A DNA stretch of 64,000 bases, taken from positions 62,001-126,000 of the forward strand of contig NZ_JFHE01000007.1 of assembly GCF_000698555.1 (NCBI RefSeq), written 5' to 3'. The notes below the pieces were generated by a model, which saw only the letters and a program-made list of their open reading frames with translations, had not been told where the DNA came from and made no database searches. The position numbers and the translations under genes were made by a program. This document shows positions 1 to 8,028 of this stretch, piece after piece; positions within the stretch are counted from its first letter, which is position 1, and the number at the start of each line of letters is the position of its first letter. The stretch comes from Caballeronia grimmiae. Its GTDB lineage: Bacteria; Pseudomonadota; Gammaproteobacteria; Burkholderiales; Burkholderiaceae.

Positions 1-2
1 AC

Positions 3-23
3 CGCGGATCGACTGTATCCGCG
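3..23. promoter_or_regulatory. inverted repeat, candidate operator
   Basis: The two 7-base arms CGCGGAT and ATCCGCG are separated by 7 bases and end about 33 bases upstream of the MFS start. The position and symmetry suit a repressor or activator site for the operon that begins at 57. The cognate regulator is not visible and may lie left of the window. Confidence 0.45.
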
Positions 24-56
24 TATTTCATATAAAAGCATTTAGGAGACCGGACC

Positions 57-1352
57 ATGAGTGTGTCCAGCGTGCAATCCGTACGAATGACCAACGTCCG
101 ATGGAAGATCTTTCTTCTGTTGCTGGCGCTGGTATCGATCAACTACATCGACCGGGCCGCGCTGTCCGTTGCAATGCCCGCGATCGCGCAGGAATTTGAT
201 CTGTCGCCGGAGCGTCAGGGCCTGATCCTGAGCTCGTTTTTCTGGACGTATCTGTTCATGCAGGTGCCGTCGGGCATGCTGGCCGACAAGCTGAAGCCGC
301 GCGCGCTCATCGCGGCGGCAACGGTCGGTTGGGGCTTCTTTCAGGCGCTCGGCGCGTTCAGCTCGGGCTGGGTGCTGCTGTTGCTGACGCGTCTCGGACT
401 CGGCGTTACCGAAGCGCCGATCTATCCGGGCGGCGGCAAGCTCAACGCATTGTGGCTCACGAAGAACGAAAAGACGCGGGGTGCCGCGCTGCTCGATGGC
501 GGCAGCGCGCTCGGCTCGGGCGTCGGTGCGATCGTGGTAGCGACGCTGATGGCGGTGCTCGGTTCGTGGCGCGCGGCGTTCGTCGTGGCGGGCGTCGGCA
601 CGATTCTGTGCGGCATCTGGGCGTGGTGGTACATCCGTAACACGCCGCGCGAGCATCCGTCGATCAACGAGGAAGAGATCGCGTATATCGAGCGCGCTCA
701 CGCTGAAGAAGACGCGGCCGAGCCGACCGTTGCGCCGGGCGGCTCGCTGTTCCGCTTCTTCGCGTTCCGCTCGGTGTGGGGCATGTGCCTGAGCCACACC
801 TGCACGAACCTGATCTTCTTCGGTCTGATGACCTGGCTGCCGACATATCTGTTCAAGGTGCACGGTTTCGACCTGAAGTCGCTGGGCGGCGCGACGTTCC
901 TGATCTTCTTCTGCGGTTTCGTCGGCGAAGTGATCGGCGGCAATCTTGCCGACAAGTGGAAGTCGGCGGGCGCGAGTGCGAATCGCGTGTATCGCACGAT
1001 GATGATCATCGGTGCAGTCGCGGTCGGCCTTTCAATGCTGGGCGTGGCTTATGTCCGCGCACCGGTCATGGTCGTCGGCCTGCTGTGCGTGGCACTGTTC
1101 TTCCTGCGCTGGTGCGGCGGCTGCAACTGGGCGACGCCCGCGATGCTCGCTACCCGCGCACGGACCGGCACGCTCAACGGCATCATGAACTTCGTCGGCA
1201 ATATCGCAGGCATCTTCGTGCCGATCTTCATCGGTTACATCGTGCAGACGACGGGCTCGTATTTCCTCGCGCTGATGTTCTTCGTTGCCGTGGCGGCTTT
1301 CCAGTCGCTGTGCGTCCTCTGCATCGACTATCAACGCAAGCTGCCGGTTTGA
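57..1352 (+). CDS. MFS transporter, anion:cation symporter (ACS) type
   Basis: This 431-residue protein is an inner-membrane secondary carrier with about twelve hydrophobic segments. The first segment carries the NYIDRAALSVAMP signature typical of the ACS family (hexuronate, glucarate, galactonate and phthalate carriers). The stretch PSGMLADKLKPR is the MFS loop 2-3 motif. The substrate is most likely a small organic or sugar acid, but the exact compound cannot be read from the sequence. The ATG at 57 is preceded by AGGAGAC at good spacing; an in-frame ATG at 87 is an alternative. It is followed at 61 bases by an FMN-dependent 2-hydroxyacid dehydrogenase and then an NAD-dependent dehydrogenase, so the three probably form an uptake-and-oxidation operon for a hydroxy acid. 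Confidence 0.9.
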   Translation: MSVSSVQSVRMTNVRWKIFLLLLALVSINYIDRAALSVAMPAIAQEFDLSPERQGLILSSFFWTYLFMQVPSGMLADKLKPRALIAAATVGWGFFQALGAFSSGWVLLLLTRLGLGVTEAPIYPGGGKLNALWLTKNEKTRGAALLDGGSALGSGVGAIVVATLMAVLGSWRAAFVVAGVGTILCGIWAWWYIRNTPREHPSINEEEIAYIERAHAEEDAAEPTVAPGGSLFRFFAFRSVWGMCLSHTCTNLIFFGLMTWLPTYLFKVHGFDLKSLGGATFLIFFCGFVGEVIGGNLADKWKSAGASANRVYRTMMIIGAVAVGLSMLGVAYVRAPVMVVGLLCVALFFLRWCGGCNWATPAMLATRARTGTLNGIMNFVGNIAGIFVPIFIGYIVQTTGSYFLALMFFVAVAAFQSLCVLCIDYQRKLPV

Positions 1353-1413
1353 ACGGGCATGTGACCGGTGCGAAACGTTGAGATGTTCCGCACCGGTCGA
1401 CAGGAGAAGTGAA

Positions 1414-2649
1414 GTGCAACGTCGTCTTTATACGGGTAATGATCCGCGCCGTGCTCACAGCATCGAAGAGTTGCGCGGGATGGCGCAGCGGCGCGTGCCC
1501 AACTTCTGTTTTGAATACGTCGAAGGCGGATCGGAGGACGAGTCCACGTTGCGCCGCAATCGCGATGTCTTCGCGGGAATCGCTTTCCGGCCGCGCTCGC
1601 TGGTCGATGTATCGAAGCGCGATATCGGCATTCATCTGTTCGGACGCCGAAGCAATGCGCCGTTCATGATCGGGCCGACGGGCTTCAGCGGATTGCTTTC
1701 GCACGAAGGCGATATCGCGCTGGCAAGCGCCGCTGCCGCTGCAGGAATCCCGTACATTCTGAGCAATGCGTCGACGGTGGCGCTCGAACGCGTCGTCGAG
1801 CGCGCCGGCGGGCGCGTGTGGATGCAGGTCTACATGTATCGCACGCGGGATTTCGTCGCGAAACTGGCCGAACGCGCGAAGAATGCCAATGTGGAAGCGC
1901 TCGTCGTGACTACCGACAGCGCGATCTACGGCAAGCGCGAGTGGGACTTGCGCAACTACGCGAGGCCGCTGAAGCTCGATCTGCGCAACACTCTGGACGT
2001 GCTCACTCATCCGCGCTGGATGATGGACGTGCTCTGGCCGCACGGCATGCCGCGCTTCGCCAATCTCGGCGATTTGCTGCCACCGGGACAGGACAGCGTG
2101 CGCGGCGCGGCATCGGCGCTGGCGAAGGAACTCGATCCGTCGCTGTCATGGGACGATATTCGCTGGCTGCGCGACCGCTGGCCGGGGAAGCTCATCGTCA
2201 AGGGGCTGATTCATCCGGACGATGCCGTGCGCGCCGTCGCGCTCGGCGCGGATGGCATCGTGCTGTCCAATCACGGCGGCCGGCAACTCGACGGCTCCGT
2301 CGCGGCGATGGAAGTCCTGCCCGAAGTCGTCGATGCAGTGAAGGGGCGTCTCGCCATCATGCTCGATGGCGGATTCCGCCGCGGCTCGGACATCGTCAAG
2401 GCGATGGCGCTCGGCGCCGACGCGGTGCTGCTGGGCCGCGCGACGACGTGGGGTCTGGGCGCAGGCGGAAGGGCGGGCGTGGATCGCGCAATCGAGATTC
2501 TCAAGACCGAAGTGGATCGCGTCATCGGATTGCTGGGCGTGGGCAGCATCGCCGAACTGGATGCGCGATACATCGAGTGGCCGCGCGTCGCGCAACGCAG
2601 CGCATCGCGGCCGCGTCAGGCAGCGCCTGTCGAACTCGAACTGCAATGA
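1414..2649 (+). CDS. FMN-dependent alpha-hydroxy-acid dehydrogenase (lactate/mandelate dehydrogenase family)
   Basis: This 411-residue enzyme of the LldD/mandelate dehydrogenase/glycolate oxidase family oxidises a 2-hydroxy acid to a 2-keto acid through FMN. Visible signatures are NFCFEYVEGGSEDE near the N-terminus, MQVYMYRTR, TTDSAIYGKREWDLRN, the catalytic SNHGGRQLDG with its His and Arg, and the phosphate-binding LDGGFRRGSDIVKAMALGAD. The start is taken as GTG 1414 because GGAGAAGTGAA precedes it. The open frame continues upstream to 1285, but those codons overlap the MFS gene and do not resemble the family. The 3' end overlaps an ATG of the next gene. Substrate is unknown; lactate, mandelate and sugar-derived acids are all possible. 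Confidence 0.9.
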   Translation: MQRRLYTGNDPRRAHSIEELRGMAQRRVPNFCFEYVEGGSEDESTLRRNRDVFAGIAFRPRSLVDVSKRDIGIHLFGRRSNAPFMIGPTGFSGLLSHEGDIALASAAAAAGIPYILSNASTVALERVVERAGGRVWMQVYMYRTRDFVAKLAERAKNANVEALVVTTDSAIYGKREWDLRNYARPLKLDLRNTLDVLTHPRWMMDVLWPHGMPRFANLGDLLPPGQDSVRGAASALAKELDPSLSWDDIRWLRDRWPGKLIVKGLIHPDDAVRAVALGADGIVLSNHGGRQLDGSVAAMEVLPEVVDAVKGRLAIMLDGGFRRGSDIVKAMALGADAVLLGRATTWGLGAGGRAGVDRAIEILKTEVDRVIGLLGVGSIAELDARYIEWPRVAQRSASRPRQAAPVELELQ

Positions 2650-2663
2650 ACGGGACAGGGATC

Positions 2664-3614
2664 ATGGAAACCAATAACGCAATCCGCCTTGCGCAACGTG
2701 TCGAACGCGTCGGCATGATCGGACTCGGCTTGATGGGCAGCGCGATCGCCGGGCAAGTGCTGAAGCAGGGCTTCGAGCTTTTCGTGCTCGGCCATCGCAG
2801 CCGCGAGGCGCTCGAAGCCCTCGTGTCGCAGGGCGCGAAGGAAGTGAGCAGCGCGGCCGAACTCGCGCGGAACGTCGATGCCGTCATCATCTGCGTGACG
2901 GGAACGCCTCAAGTGCGCGATGTCGTGTTCAGGGAAAACGGCTTGCTTGCGGGCGCGCATGAAGGAATGATCGTCGTCGACAGTACGACCGCCGATCCCG
3001 AATTCGCCGACGAAGCCGCACGCGCGTTCGCCGCAAAGGGCGCGGCGTTCCTTGATGCGCCAGTCAATCGGACTCCGAAGGAAGCTCGGGAGGGGCGGCT
3101 CAACGTACTCGTTGGCGGCGACGCCGACGCGCTCGAATTGCTGCGGCCCGTGATGGCTGCTTATGCGGAGACGGTGCATCATTTGGGCGCGCACGGTTCG
3201 GGGTATCGCGCGAAGCTGATTCACAATTTCATCGCTCAGGCCAACGGCGCGATCCTCGCCGAAGCGTTCGGCACGGCGGCGAAGGCGAAGCTCGATCTGC
3301 ACGAGTTCGCGGCCGTCTGCCGCTTGAGCGGCGCGCACAGCAAGACCTTCGACCGCATCATTCCGTATCTGCTCGAAGGCGACGACAGCGGCCAGCAGTT
3401 CGCGATTCGCAACGCCGCGAAGGATATGCGTTCGTATGCGCAACTGGCGTCGGCGCAGTCGTCGACGGCGATCATCGCGGAAGCCGTGCGGCAAATTTAC
3501 GTGCTGGCGACGAATCTCGGGCATGGCGACGAGTACGTGCCGCACATGTTCGATGTGGTCGCGCAACTCAATGGCATGGCGCCGTCGCGTGCCGGGAACG
3601 GCGACTCGCGCTGA
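2664..3614 (+). CDS. NAD(P)-dependent beta-hydroxyacid dehydrogenase family oxidoreductase
   Basis: This protein of about 316 residues is homologous to 3-hydroxyisobutyrate dehydrogenase and tartronate semialdehyde reductase. The N-terminal Rossmann motif reads GMIGLGLMGSAIA. DAPVNRTPKEAREGRLNVLVGGD matches the substrate-binding segment, and GYRAKLIHNF contains the expected catalytic Lys. ATG 2664 is chosen because GGGACAGGG lies just upstream. ATG 2646 overlaps the preceding stop (ATGA) and would add six residues with translational coupling. The position behind a 2-hydroxyacid dehydrogenase and an acid transporter suggests a two-step redox conversion of an imported acid. Residues that fix the substrate cannot be assigned. 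Confidence 0.85.
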   Translation: METNNAIRLAQRVERVGMIGLGLMGSAIAGQVLKQGFELFVLGHRSREALEALVSQGAKEVSSAAELARNVDAVIICVTGTPQVRDVVFRENGLLAGAHEGMIVVDSTTADPEFADEAARAFAAKGAAFLDAPVNRTPKEAREGRLNVLVGGDADALELLRPVMAAYAETVHHLGAHGSGYRAKLIHNFIAQANGAILAEAFGTAAKAKLDLHEFAAVCRLSGAHSKTFDRIIPYLLEGDDSGQQFAIRNAAKDMRSYAQLASAQSSTAIIAEAVRQIYVLATNLGHGDEYVPHMFDVVAQLNGMAPSRAGNGDSR

Positions 3615-3749
3615 TCGCCCGCCTGCGGGATGTCAGTGCATTTTCGGCGCGACGCTGCTGGTCTTCTTGAGCCTGAGCGTGCAAGCGCGTCAAGCGATGC
3701 TTTCCTATAATCCGTCGCTCGACTTGGGCTTGCACTCGATGGAATTGCG

Positions 3750-4079
3750 ATGGACGTATTGTGGAAGGGCATCGTCGGTGGATTGGTCACCGCATTGATC
3801 GTCACGGCTTCGAAGCGTGGAAACGTGCTGCCGGGCATCCTGCCGCTCGCGCCGACGTTCGCGATCATCGCGCTCCTGGCCGTCGGCGCGAAAGGGCAGC
3901 CGGGCGGCTTCAGGACTGCGTGTCTCTCCGGTGCGCGGACGATTCCCGCGTACCTCGTTTTTCTCGGCACGTGCTACGTACTGGTTCACTATGTCGATTA
4001 CCGCCTCGCGATCCTCGGCGGACTCGGTGCATGGCTGATCGCGGCGCTCGCGATCTTTCTCGCTCCGCGCTTCATGTAA
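3750..4079 (+). CDS. GlpM-like small membrane protein
   Basis: This 109-residue, very hydrophobic protein has about four predicted membrane segments. The first part, with GLVTALIVTASKRGN followed by LPGILPLAPTFAIIALLAVG, resembles the GlpM family of Pseudomonas, linked historically to alginate and glycerol metabolism without a defined molecular role. The ATG at 3750 has only a weak GGAATT upstream. Its stop codon abuts the stop of the convergent short-chain dehydrogenase at 4080, so there is no room for a separate terminator between them. Function is unknown beyond inner-membrane location. Confidence 0.75.
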   Translation: MDVLWKGIVGGLVTALIVTASKRGNVLPGILPLAPTFAIIALLAVGAKGQPGGFRTACLSGARTIPAYLVFLGTCYVLVHYVDYRLAILGGLGAWLIAALAIFLAPRFM

Positions 4080-5075
4080 TCACGCTTTGCGCCGGCGCCC
4101 GCGCGCAAGCCACATCGCACCGAGCAACGCACCTGCGCTCACGATGAGGCCGCGATGCGTCCCGAGCCATAGCGACGGGCACGCATCCGTTGCTTCGTCA
4201 TCGAACCGTCCCCGCGTGCGATGCAGCGCCGTCACCGGTTCCCACAAGTTGTCGGGCCGGCCCGCACCGGGCAGCCGCTCGTCCTGTTGCCCGTCGTAAC
4301 CGGTGCGGGCGAGGTACGCATCGAGCAGGCCGGGGAAAAAATGGTTCGCCACGATCGCCTTGACCGACGACGAACCGACCCACACCTCCCGCCGCCGATG
4401 CGTCGCCGCCCAGTAGATCGCCCGCGCCGCGACTTCGGGCTGAAAGACCGGCGCAACGGGACGCGGCGCGTGCGGCGTTGCGGCCTTGGCCCAGTCGAAT
4501 TGCGGCGTGTTGATCGCGGGCATCTGCACCATCGTCACGTGGATGCGGCGCTTGTCGTGACGCAGCTCGCAGCGCAATGAATCGGTGAAGCCGCGTATCG
4601 CGTGCTTTGCGCCGCAATAGGCGGCCTGCAGCGGAATCGACCGATACGCGAGCGCCGATCCCACTTGCACGATCACGCCGCGATTGCGCGGCGTCATGCG
4701 TCGCAACGCGGCCATCGAGCCCCACACATAGCCGAGGTACGTCACTTCGGTGATGCGCGCGAAGTCGCGCTCGGGCATGTCCGCGACGGCGGCGAGCGAG
4801 GTGAGCATCGCGTTGTTGATCCATACGTCGATCGGGCCGAGCGTGGCTTCGATGTGCGACGCGGCTTCATCGACGGCATCGGCATGGCTCACATCGAGCG
4901 GAATCGGCAATGCGCGCACGCCGCATGCGCGCACGTCGGCGGCGGTATCGGCGAGGGCGGCTTGGTCCCGCGCGATGAGCGCAACGTCCGCGCCCCGTCG
5001 CGCGAATTCGAGCGCCGTCGCACGTCCGACGCCCGCCGTCGCGCCGGTGATGACCACGATGCGAGGTTTCCTCAT
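4080..5075 (-). CDS. SDR family oxidoreductase with C-terminal membrane anchor
   Basis: This is a 331-residue classical short-chain dehydrogenase. The cofactor motif TGATAGVG is near the N-terminus, the NN-A motif appears as INNAML, and the catalytic pair is Y-x3-K in AAYCGAKHA preceded by QVGSA. It is longer than a typical 250-residue SDR. The extra C-terminal part ends in a hydrophobic segment (GLIVSAGALLGAMWLA) followed by a basic RGRRRK tail, so the enzyme is probably tethered to the inner membrane. The substrate is not predictable. It is transcribed away from the YkvA-like gene, and the shared upstream gap holds two CTCACC repeats. Confidence 0.88.
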   Translation of the reverse strand: MRKPRIVVITGATAGVGRATALEFARRGADVALIARDQAALADTAADVRACGVRALPIPLDVSHADAVDEAASHIEATLGPIDVWINNAMLTSLAAVADMPERDFARITEVTYLGYVWGSMAALRRMTPRNRGVIVQVGSALAYRSIPLQAAYCGAKHAIRGFTDSLRCELRHDKRRIHVTMVQMPAINTPQFDWAKAATPHAPRPVAPVFQPEVAARAIYWAATHRRREVWVGSSSVKAIVANHFFPGLLDAYLARTGYDGQQDERLPGAGRPDNLWEPVTALHRTRGRFDDEATDACPSLWLGTHRGLIVSAGALLGAMWLARGRRRKA

Positions 5076-5142
5076 TGCGTCCGTTCACTCCGTGTTGGCT
5101 GTGCGCCCGTGAGATGCAACCGTCGTGCCGCGCAAAGCGAAG

Positions 5143-5223
5143 TCCCGAAAATGCTCACCTTTGGCACGGTGCGAAGCCTTTGGCGGGGCGGGTCTTTCGT
5201 GCCGATCCCGAAAAGTCTCACCT
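5143..5223 (+). repeat. pair of TCCCGAAAA-N2-CTCACC repeats
   Basis: Two direct copies, at 5143-5164 and 5206-5223, share TCCCGAAAA and CTCACC and start 63 bases apart. They lie in the divergent gap between the SDR gene and the YkvA-like gene. Similar elements recur at 12194-12235 and 29981-30315. They could be regulator sites or members of a dispersed intergenic repeat family. Confidence 0.5.
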
Positions 5224-5257
5224 CGAGGGGTAACATGCATGCATCGCGGACCGGCCG

Positions 5258-5656
5258 ATGTTGCCCTCGATGAACCTCTTTCAAACGATTCGAACGTGGG
5301 CAAGACGCATCAAGCGCGATGCGATGACCCTTTGGTTTGCGTATCGCCATCCGGACACGCCTCTCGCCGTCAGGCTGCTTTGCGTTTTCGTGGTCGGCTA
5401 CGCGCTGAGTCCTGTCGACCTGATACCTGACTTCATCCCCGTGCTGGGCTATCTCGACGATGCGCTCCTGCTTCCGGGCTTGATCTGGCTTGCGATCCGG
5501 CTCCTGCCCGCGGGAGTCGTCGATGAGAGCCGGAGGCGGGCCGACGCGTGGATGGCGGAACAGCGCGCGAAGCCAAAGAGTTATGCGGGAGCGGCGGTGA
5601 TCGTGGCCATGTGGCTGGCGATTGCGTTCGCGGCGTGGTTCTGGCTGAAGAGCTGA
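5258..5656 (+). CDS. YkvA/DUF1232 family membrane protein
   Basis: This protein of about 132 residues has the DUF1232 core: AVRLLCVFVVGYALSPVDLIPDFIPVLGYLDDALLLPGLIW is in the expected order, including the SPVDLIPD-x-IPVLGxLDD signature. A second hydrophobic helix ends the protein (AGAAVIVAMWLAIAFAAWFWL). The family is widespread and membrane-associated with no established biochemical role. The start may be ATG 5258 or ATG 5270 (MNLFQ), and neither has a strong ribosome-binding site. Confidence 0.8.
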   Translation: MLPSMNLFQTIRTWARRIKRDAMTLWFAYRHPDTPLAVRLLCVFVVGYALSPVDLIPDFIPVLGYLDDALLLPGLIWLAIRLLPAGVVDESRRRADAWMAEQRAKPKSYAGAAVIVAMWLAIAFAAWFWLKS

Positions 5657-5692
5657 ACGTTCGACGCGAACTGCCGGTCACGCCTCTATCGA

Positions 5693-5825
5693 CGAAAAAA
5701 ACCCGGCCGAAGCCGGGTGCAAGTCGGACCGGGCGCGTTCCGAGTCACGCCCGACCGCGTGGATGCATCGAAGAGGCCGCGTGTGCCGCGACGCGCTGGC
5801 CTCGAAGCAGAGCAATGTCCGTGGC
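5693..5825 (-). ncRNA. candidate small RNA ending in a factor-independent terminator
   Basis: Read on the minus strand, the region has a PmrA-type box at 5862-5846, a TATACC -10-like element near 5831-5826, then about 130 bases with a GAGGCC/GGCCTC stem-loop (about 5770-5802). It ends in the hairpin ACCCGGC-TTCG-GCCGGGT followed by seven T residues. No convincing coding frame is present. No annotated minus-strand gene uses this terminator: both flanking genes run on the plus strand. The existence of the transcript is inferred from these signals only. Confidence 0.35.
5695..5718 (-). terminator. factor-independent terminator, minus-strand orientation
   Basis: The arms 5701-5707 and 5712-5718 form a perfect 7-bp GC-rich stem with a 4-base loop, and a 7-base run (5695-5701) becomes a T tract on the minus strand. 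It may also work weakly for the YkvA-like gene on the plus strand, but the T tract is on the wrong side for that. Confidence 0.7.
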
Positions 5826-5845
5826 GGTATAGTGCGGCCTGAAAA

Positions 5846-5934
5846 CTTATGCAACGCTTAAGCGCGTGCTGCGGGGGGCGCCAAATCAAGGCTCCGGCTC
5901 CGAAGCCGCACGCTCGCGTTAAGCCGCGCTTAAG
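5846..5934. promoter_or_regulatory. two PmrA/QseB-type response-regulator boxes
   Basis: Box 1 at 5846-5862 reads CTTATG-CAACG-CTTAAG and box 2 at 5918-5934 reads GTTAAG-CCGCG-CTTAAG. Both have the 6-5-6 direct-repeat layout known for PmrA/BasR/QseB regulators. Box 2 lies 49 bases before the start of the response regulator gene, which fits autoregulation. Box 1 is placed to act on box-2 transcription or on a divergent minus-strand transcript. Confidence 0.65.
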
Positions 5935-5982
5935 CAAGCGTCGAGGACAATCGGCGGCGACACGCAAGCCCTGGAGACCCGC

Positions 5983-6645
5983 ATGCGTCTGCTATTGGTG
6001 GAGGACGACGAGATGATCGCGGAGACGGTGCTGGCCGCGCTGCGTCGTGCGAGCTATACGGTCGACTGGGCGCAGGATGGCCGGGCGGCCGAGCTCTCGC
6101 TTGCGAACGGTGTTTACGATCTCGTGCTGCTCGATCTGACCTTGCCGAAGCGCCACGGCCTCGACGTGCTCGGCGTCTACCGCAAGAACGGCGGCGATGC
6201 GCCCGTGATGATCCTCACCGCGCGCGACGCCATCGACGATCGCATTCGCGGCCTCGACGCCGGCGCCGACGACTATCTGATGAAGCCCTTCGATCTCGAC
6301 GAGCTGGCCGCCCGCGTGCGCGCCCTGCTCAGACGTCGCACGGGGCACAAGCAACTCGTCTATGCGCATGGCGAACTGACGCTCGATCCCGCCGCGCACG
6401 AAGCCGCCAAGAGCGGCGCGCCGCTCAACCTCGTGCCGCGCGAATTCGCGTTGTTGCAGGCGTTGATCGAAGAGCCGTCGCGCGTGTTCCGCCGCCGCGA
6501 ACTCGAAGAAAAACTGTATGGCTGGGGCGACGAAGTGGGCAGCAATGCGATCGAAGTCCATGTGCACAGCTTGCGGCGCAAGATCGGGCCGGATGAAATT
6601 GTGACGGTGCGCGGCGTCGGTTACCGGCTGAAGAGGATCGGATGA
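5983..6645 (+). CDS. OmpR-type response regulator (QseB/PmrA/TctD subfamily)
   Basis: This 220-residue protein has a receiver domain at about 1-115 with acidic residues E7-D8-D9, phosphoacceptor D51 (LLDLTLP), T79 and K101 (LMKPF). A winged-helix DNA-binding domain occupies about 125-218 and ends in VHSLRRKIGPDEIVTVRGVGYRLK. Its stop overlaps the start of the sensor kinase (ATGA at 6642), so the two are co-translated. The two 6-5-6 boxes upstream match the binding site of this subfamily and suggest autoregulation. The signal is unknown; related systems respond to metals, cationic peptides, tricarboxylates or quorum signals. Confidence 0.92.
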   Translation: MRLLLVEDDEMIAETVLAALRRASYTVDWAQDGRAAELSLANGVYDLVLLDLTLPKRHGLDVLGVYRKNGGDAPVMILTARDAIDDRIRGLDAGADDYLMKPFDLDELAARVRALLRRRTGHKQLVYAHGELTLDPAAHEAAKSGAPLNLVPREFALLQALIEEPSRVFRRRELEEKLYGWGDEVGSNAIEVHVHSLRRKIGPDEIVTVRGVGYRLKRIG

Positions 6646-8018
6646 ACTCGATTCGCCGCTGGCTGCTCGGCTGGCTCATCTGCGGGCTGGCGCTCGCTTG
6701 CCTGATCGCGGGCTACGGCATTTTCCGCGCGGCGCGGCTCGAAGCGGGCGAACTCTTCGATTACGAATTGCGTACGGTCGCGCTCTCGCTGCCCGACAAC
6801 ATTCCCGCCGCCCATGCCGCCGAAGGGCGTACGCACGAACTGCACGGCATCGCGGATGACCGGTTGGTCATCGACATCTGGGACGCTTCCGGGCGTCTCG
6901 TCTATCACTCGCCGCACGAGCCCGCGTTGCCGCGCTTCGGCGACGGCTTTCAGTCGGCGGAGCGCGAGGGGTATCGGTGGCGCGCGTTCGGCGTCGCGCT
7001 GCCGGATCGCTTCGTGCAGGTGGCGCAACCTTACTACGTACGCGACGACATGGCGATCGAGCTTGCGTTGCGCATCATCTGGCCGCTCGTCTTGCTGATA
7101 CCGGCGATCGTCGTGATCGTGCTCGTGGTGGTCGCGCGCGGACTCGCGCCGGTCCGATGGCTGTCCTCGTCGATCGCCGCGCGCTCCCACGAATCGCGCG
7201 AACCGGTAGCGGTCGCCACGCCGATGCCCGATGAACTTCGTCCGCTCGTCGACGAACTGAACGGCCTGCTCGCGCGGCTGAACGATGCATCGGAGGCGCA
7301 GCGCATCTTCGTCGCCGATGCGGCGCACGAGCTGCGCACGCCGCTGACCGCGCTGAAGCTGCAGATCCAGGGCGCAATCAGCGATGGATCGCTGAAGGTC
7401 GATAGCGCCACGCTCGCTAAAATCGACGGCCGGCTGAACCGGCTGATCCATCTCGCGCAGCAATTGCTCAGCATGGCGCGGGAGGATGCGGCGCGCGAGG
7501 CGGCCATCGCGCCGATGAGCCTGCGCACGCTTTGCGAAACGCGCGTCGCGGACTTTTCGCTGATCGCGGAGGCGAAGTCGATCGACCTCGGTCTCGTGCT
7601 CGAAGAAGCGCACGACGAGTACGACACCTACACGATATGCGGCGACATGCACGCGCTCGCGGTGCTCGTCAACAATCTGCTCGACAACGCGATCCGTCAT
7701 ACGCCGTACGGCGGACGCGTCGATGTGACGCTGCGGCGCGAGAGCGACGGCATCGCGCTTACCGTGCTCGACACCGGCCCCGGCATTCCGGCCGAAGAGA
7801 TCGACCGCGCGTGCGACCGCTTCTATCGATGCGTCGGCACGCAAGGGCAGGGCAGCGGGCTTGGACTCGCCATCGCGCTGCGGGTCGCGCAACGACATCA
7901 TGCGGCGTTCGCGGTAACGAATCGCGATGCAGGCGGCCTCGCGGTATCGTTGCGTGGATTGCGCGCAGTGGAAATGAAAGCGCAAGAAGCGGGAAGCGCG
8001 GCCCTCGCAATGCGGTGA
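6642..8018 (+). CDS. sensor histidine kinase partner of the 5983 regulator
   Basis: This 458-residue inner-membrane kinase has a first membrane helix at about 7-30 and a periplasmic domain of about 110 residues with the layout of the TctE/QseC 2CSK_N sensor. A second helix lies at about 142-166. The HisKA box FVADAAHELRTPLTALK has phosphoacceptor H229. The ATPase domain shows the N box NLLDNAIRHTPYGG, the G1 box DTGPGIPAEE and the G2 box GSGLGLAIA. Translation is coupled to the regulator by a 4-base overlap. A tiny secreted protein gene follows 10 bases later and may be the operon's third member. Confidence 0.92.
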   Translation: MNSIRRWLLGWLICGLALACLIAGYGIFRAARLEAGELFDYELRTVALSLPDNIPAAHAAEGRTHELHGIADDRLVIDIWDASGRLVYHSPHEPALPRFGDGFQSAEREGYRWRAFGVALPDRFVQVAQPYYVRDDMAIELALRIIWPLVLLIPAIVVIVLVVVARGLAPVRWLSSSIAARSHESREPVAVATPMPDELRPLVDELNGLLARLNDASEAQRIFVADAAHELRTPLTALKLQIQGAISDGSLKVDSATLAKIDGRLNRLIHLAQQLLSMAREDAAREAAIAPMSLRTLCETRVADFSLIAEAKSIDLGLVLEEAHDEYDTYTICGDMHALAVLVNNLLDNAIRHTPYGGRVDVTLRRESDGIALTVLDTGPGIPAEEIDRACDRFYRCVGTQGQGSGLGLAIALRVAQRHHAAFAVTNRDAGGLAVSLRGLRAVEMKAQEAGSAALAMR

Positions 8019-8028
8019 TGATCGTGCC

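Noticed and set aside
1818..2645. N-terminal extension of the 3-hydroxyisobutyrate-dehydrogenase-like gene
   Set aside because: The same frame is open through the preceding enzyme gene, but the residues are Arg/Ala-rich and the Rossmann motif follows the ATG at 2646/2664.
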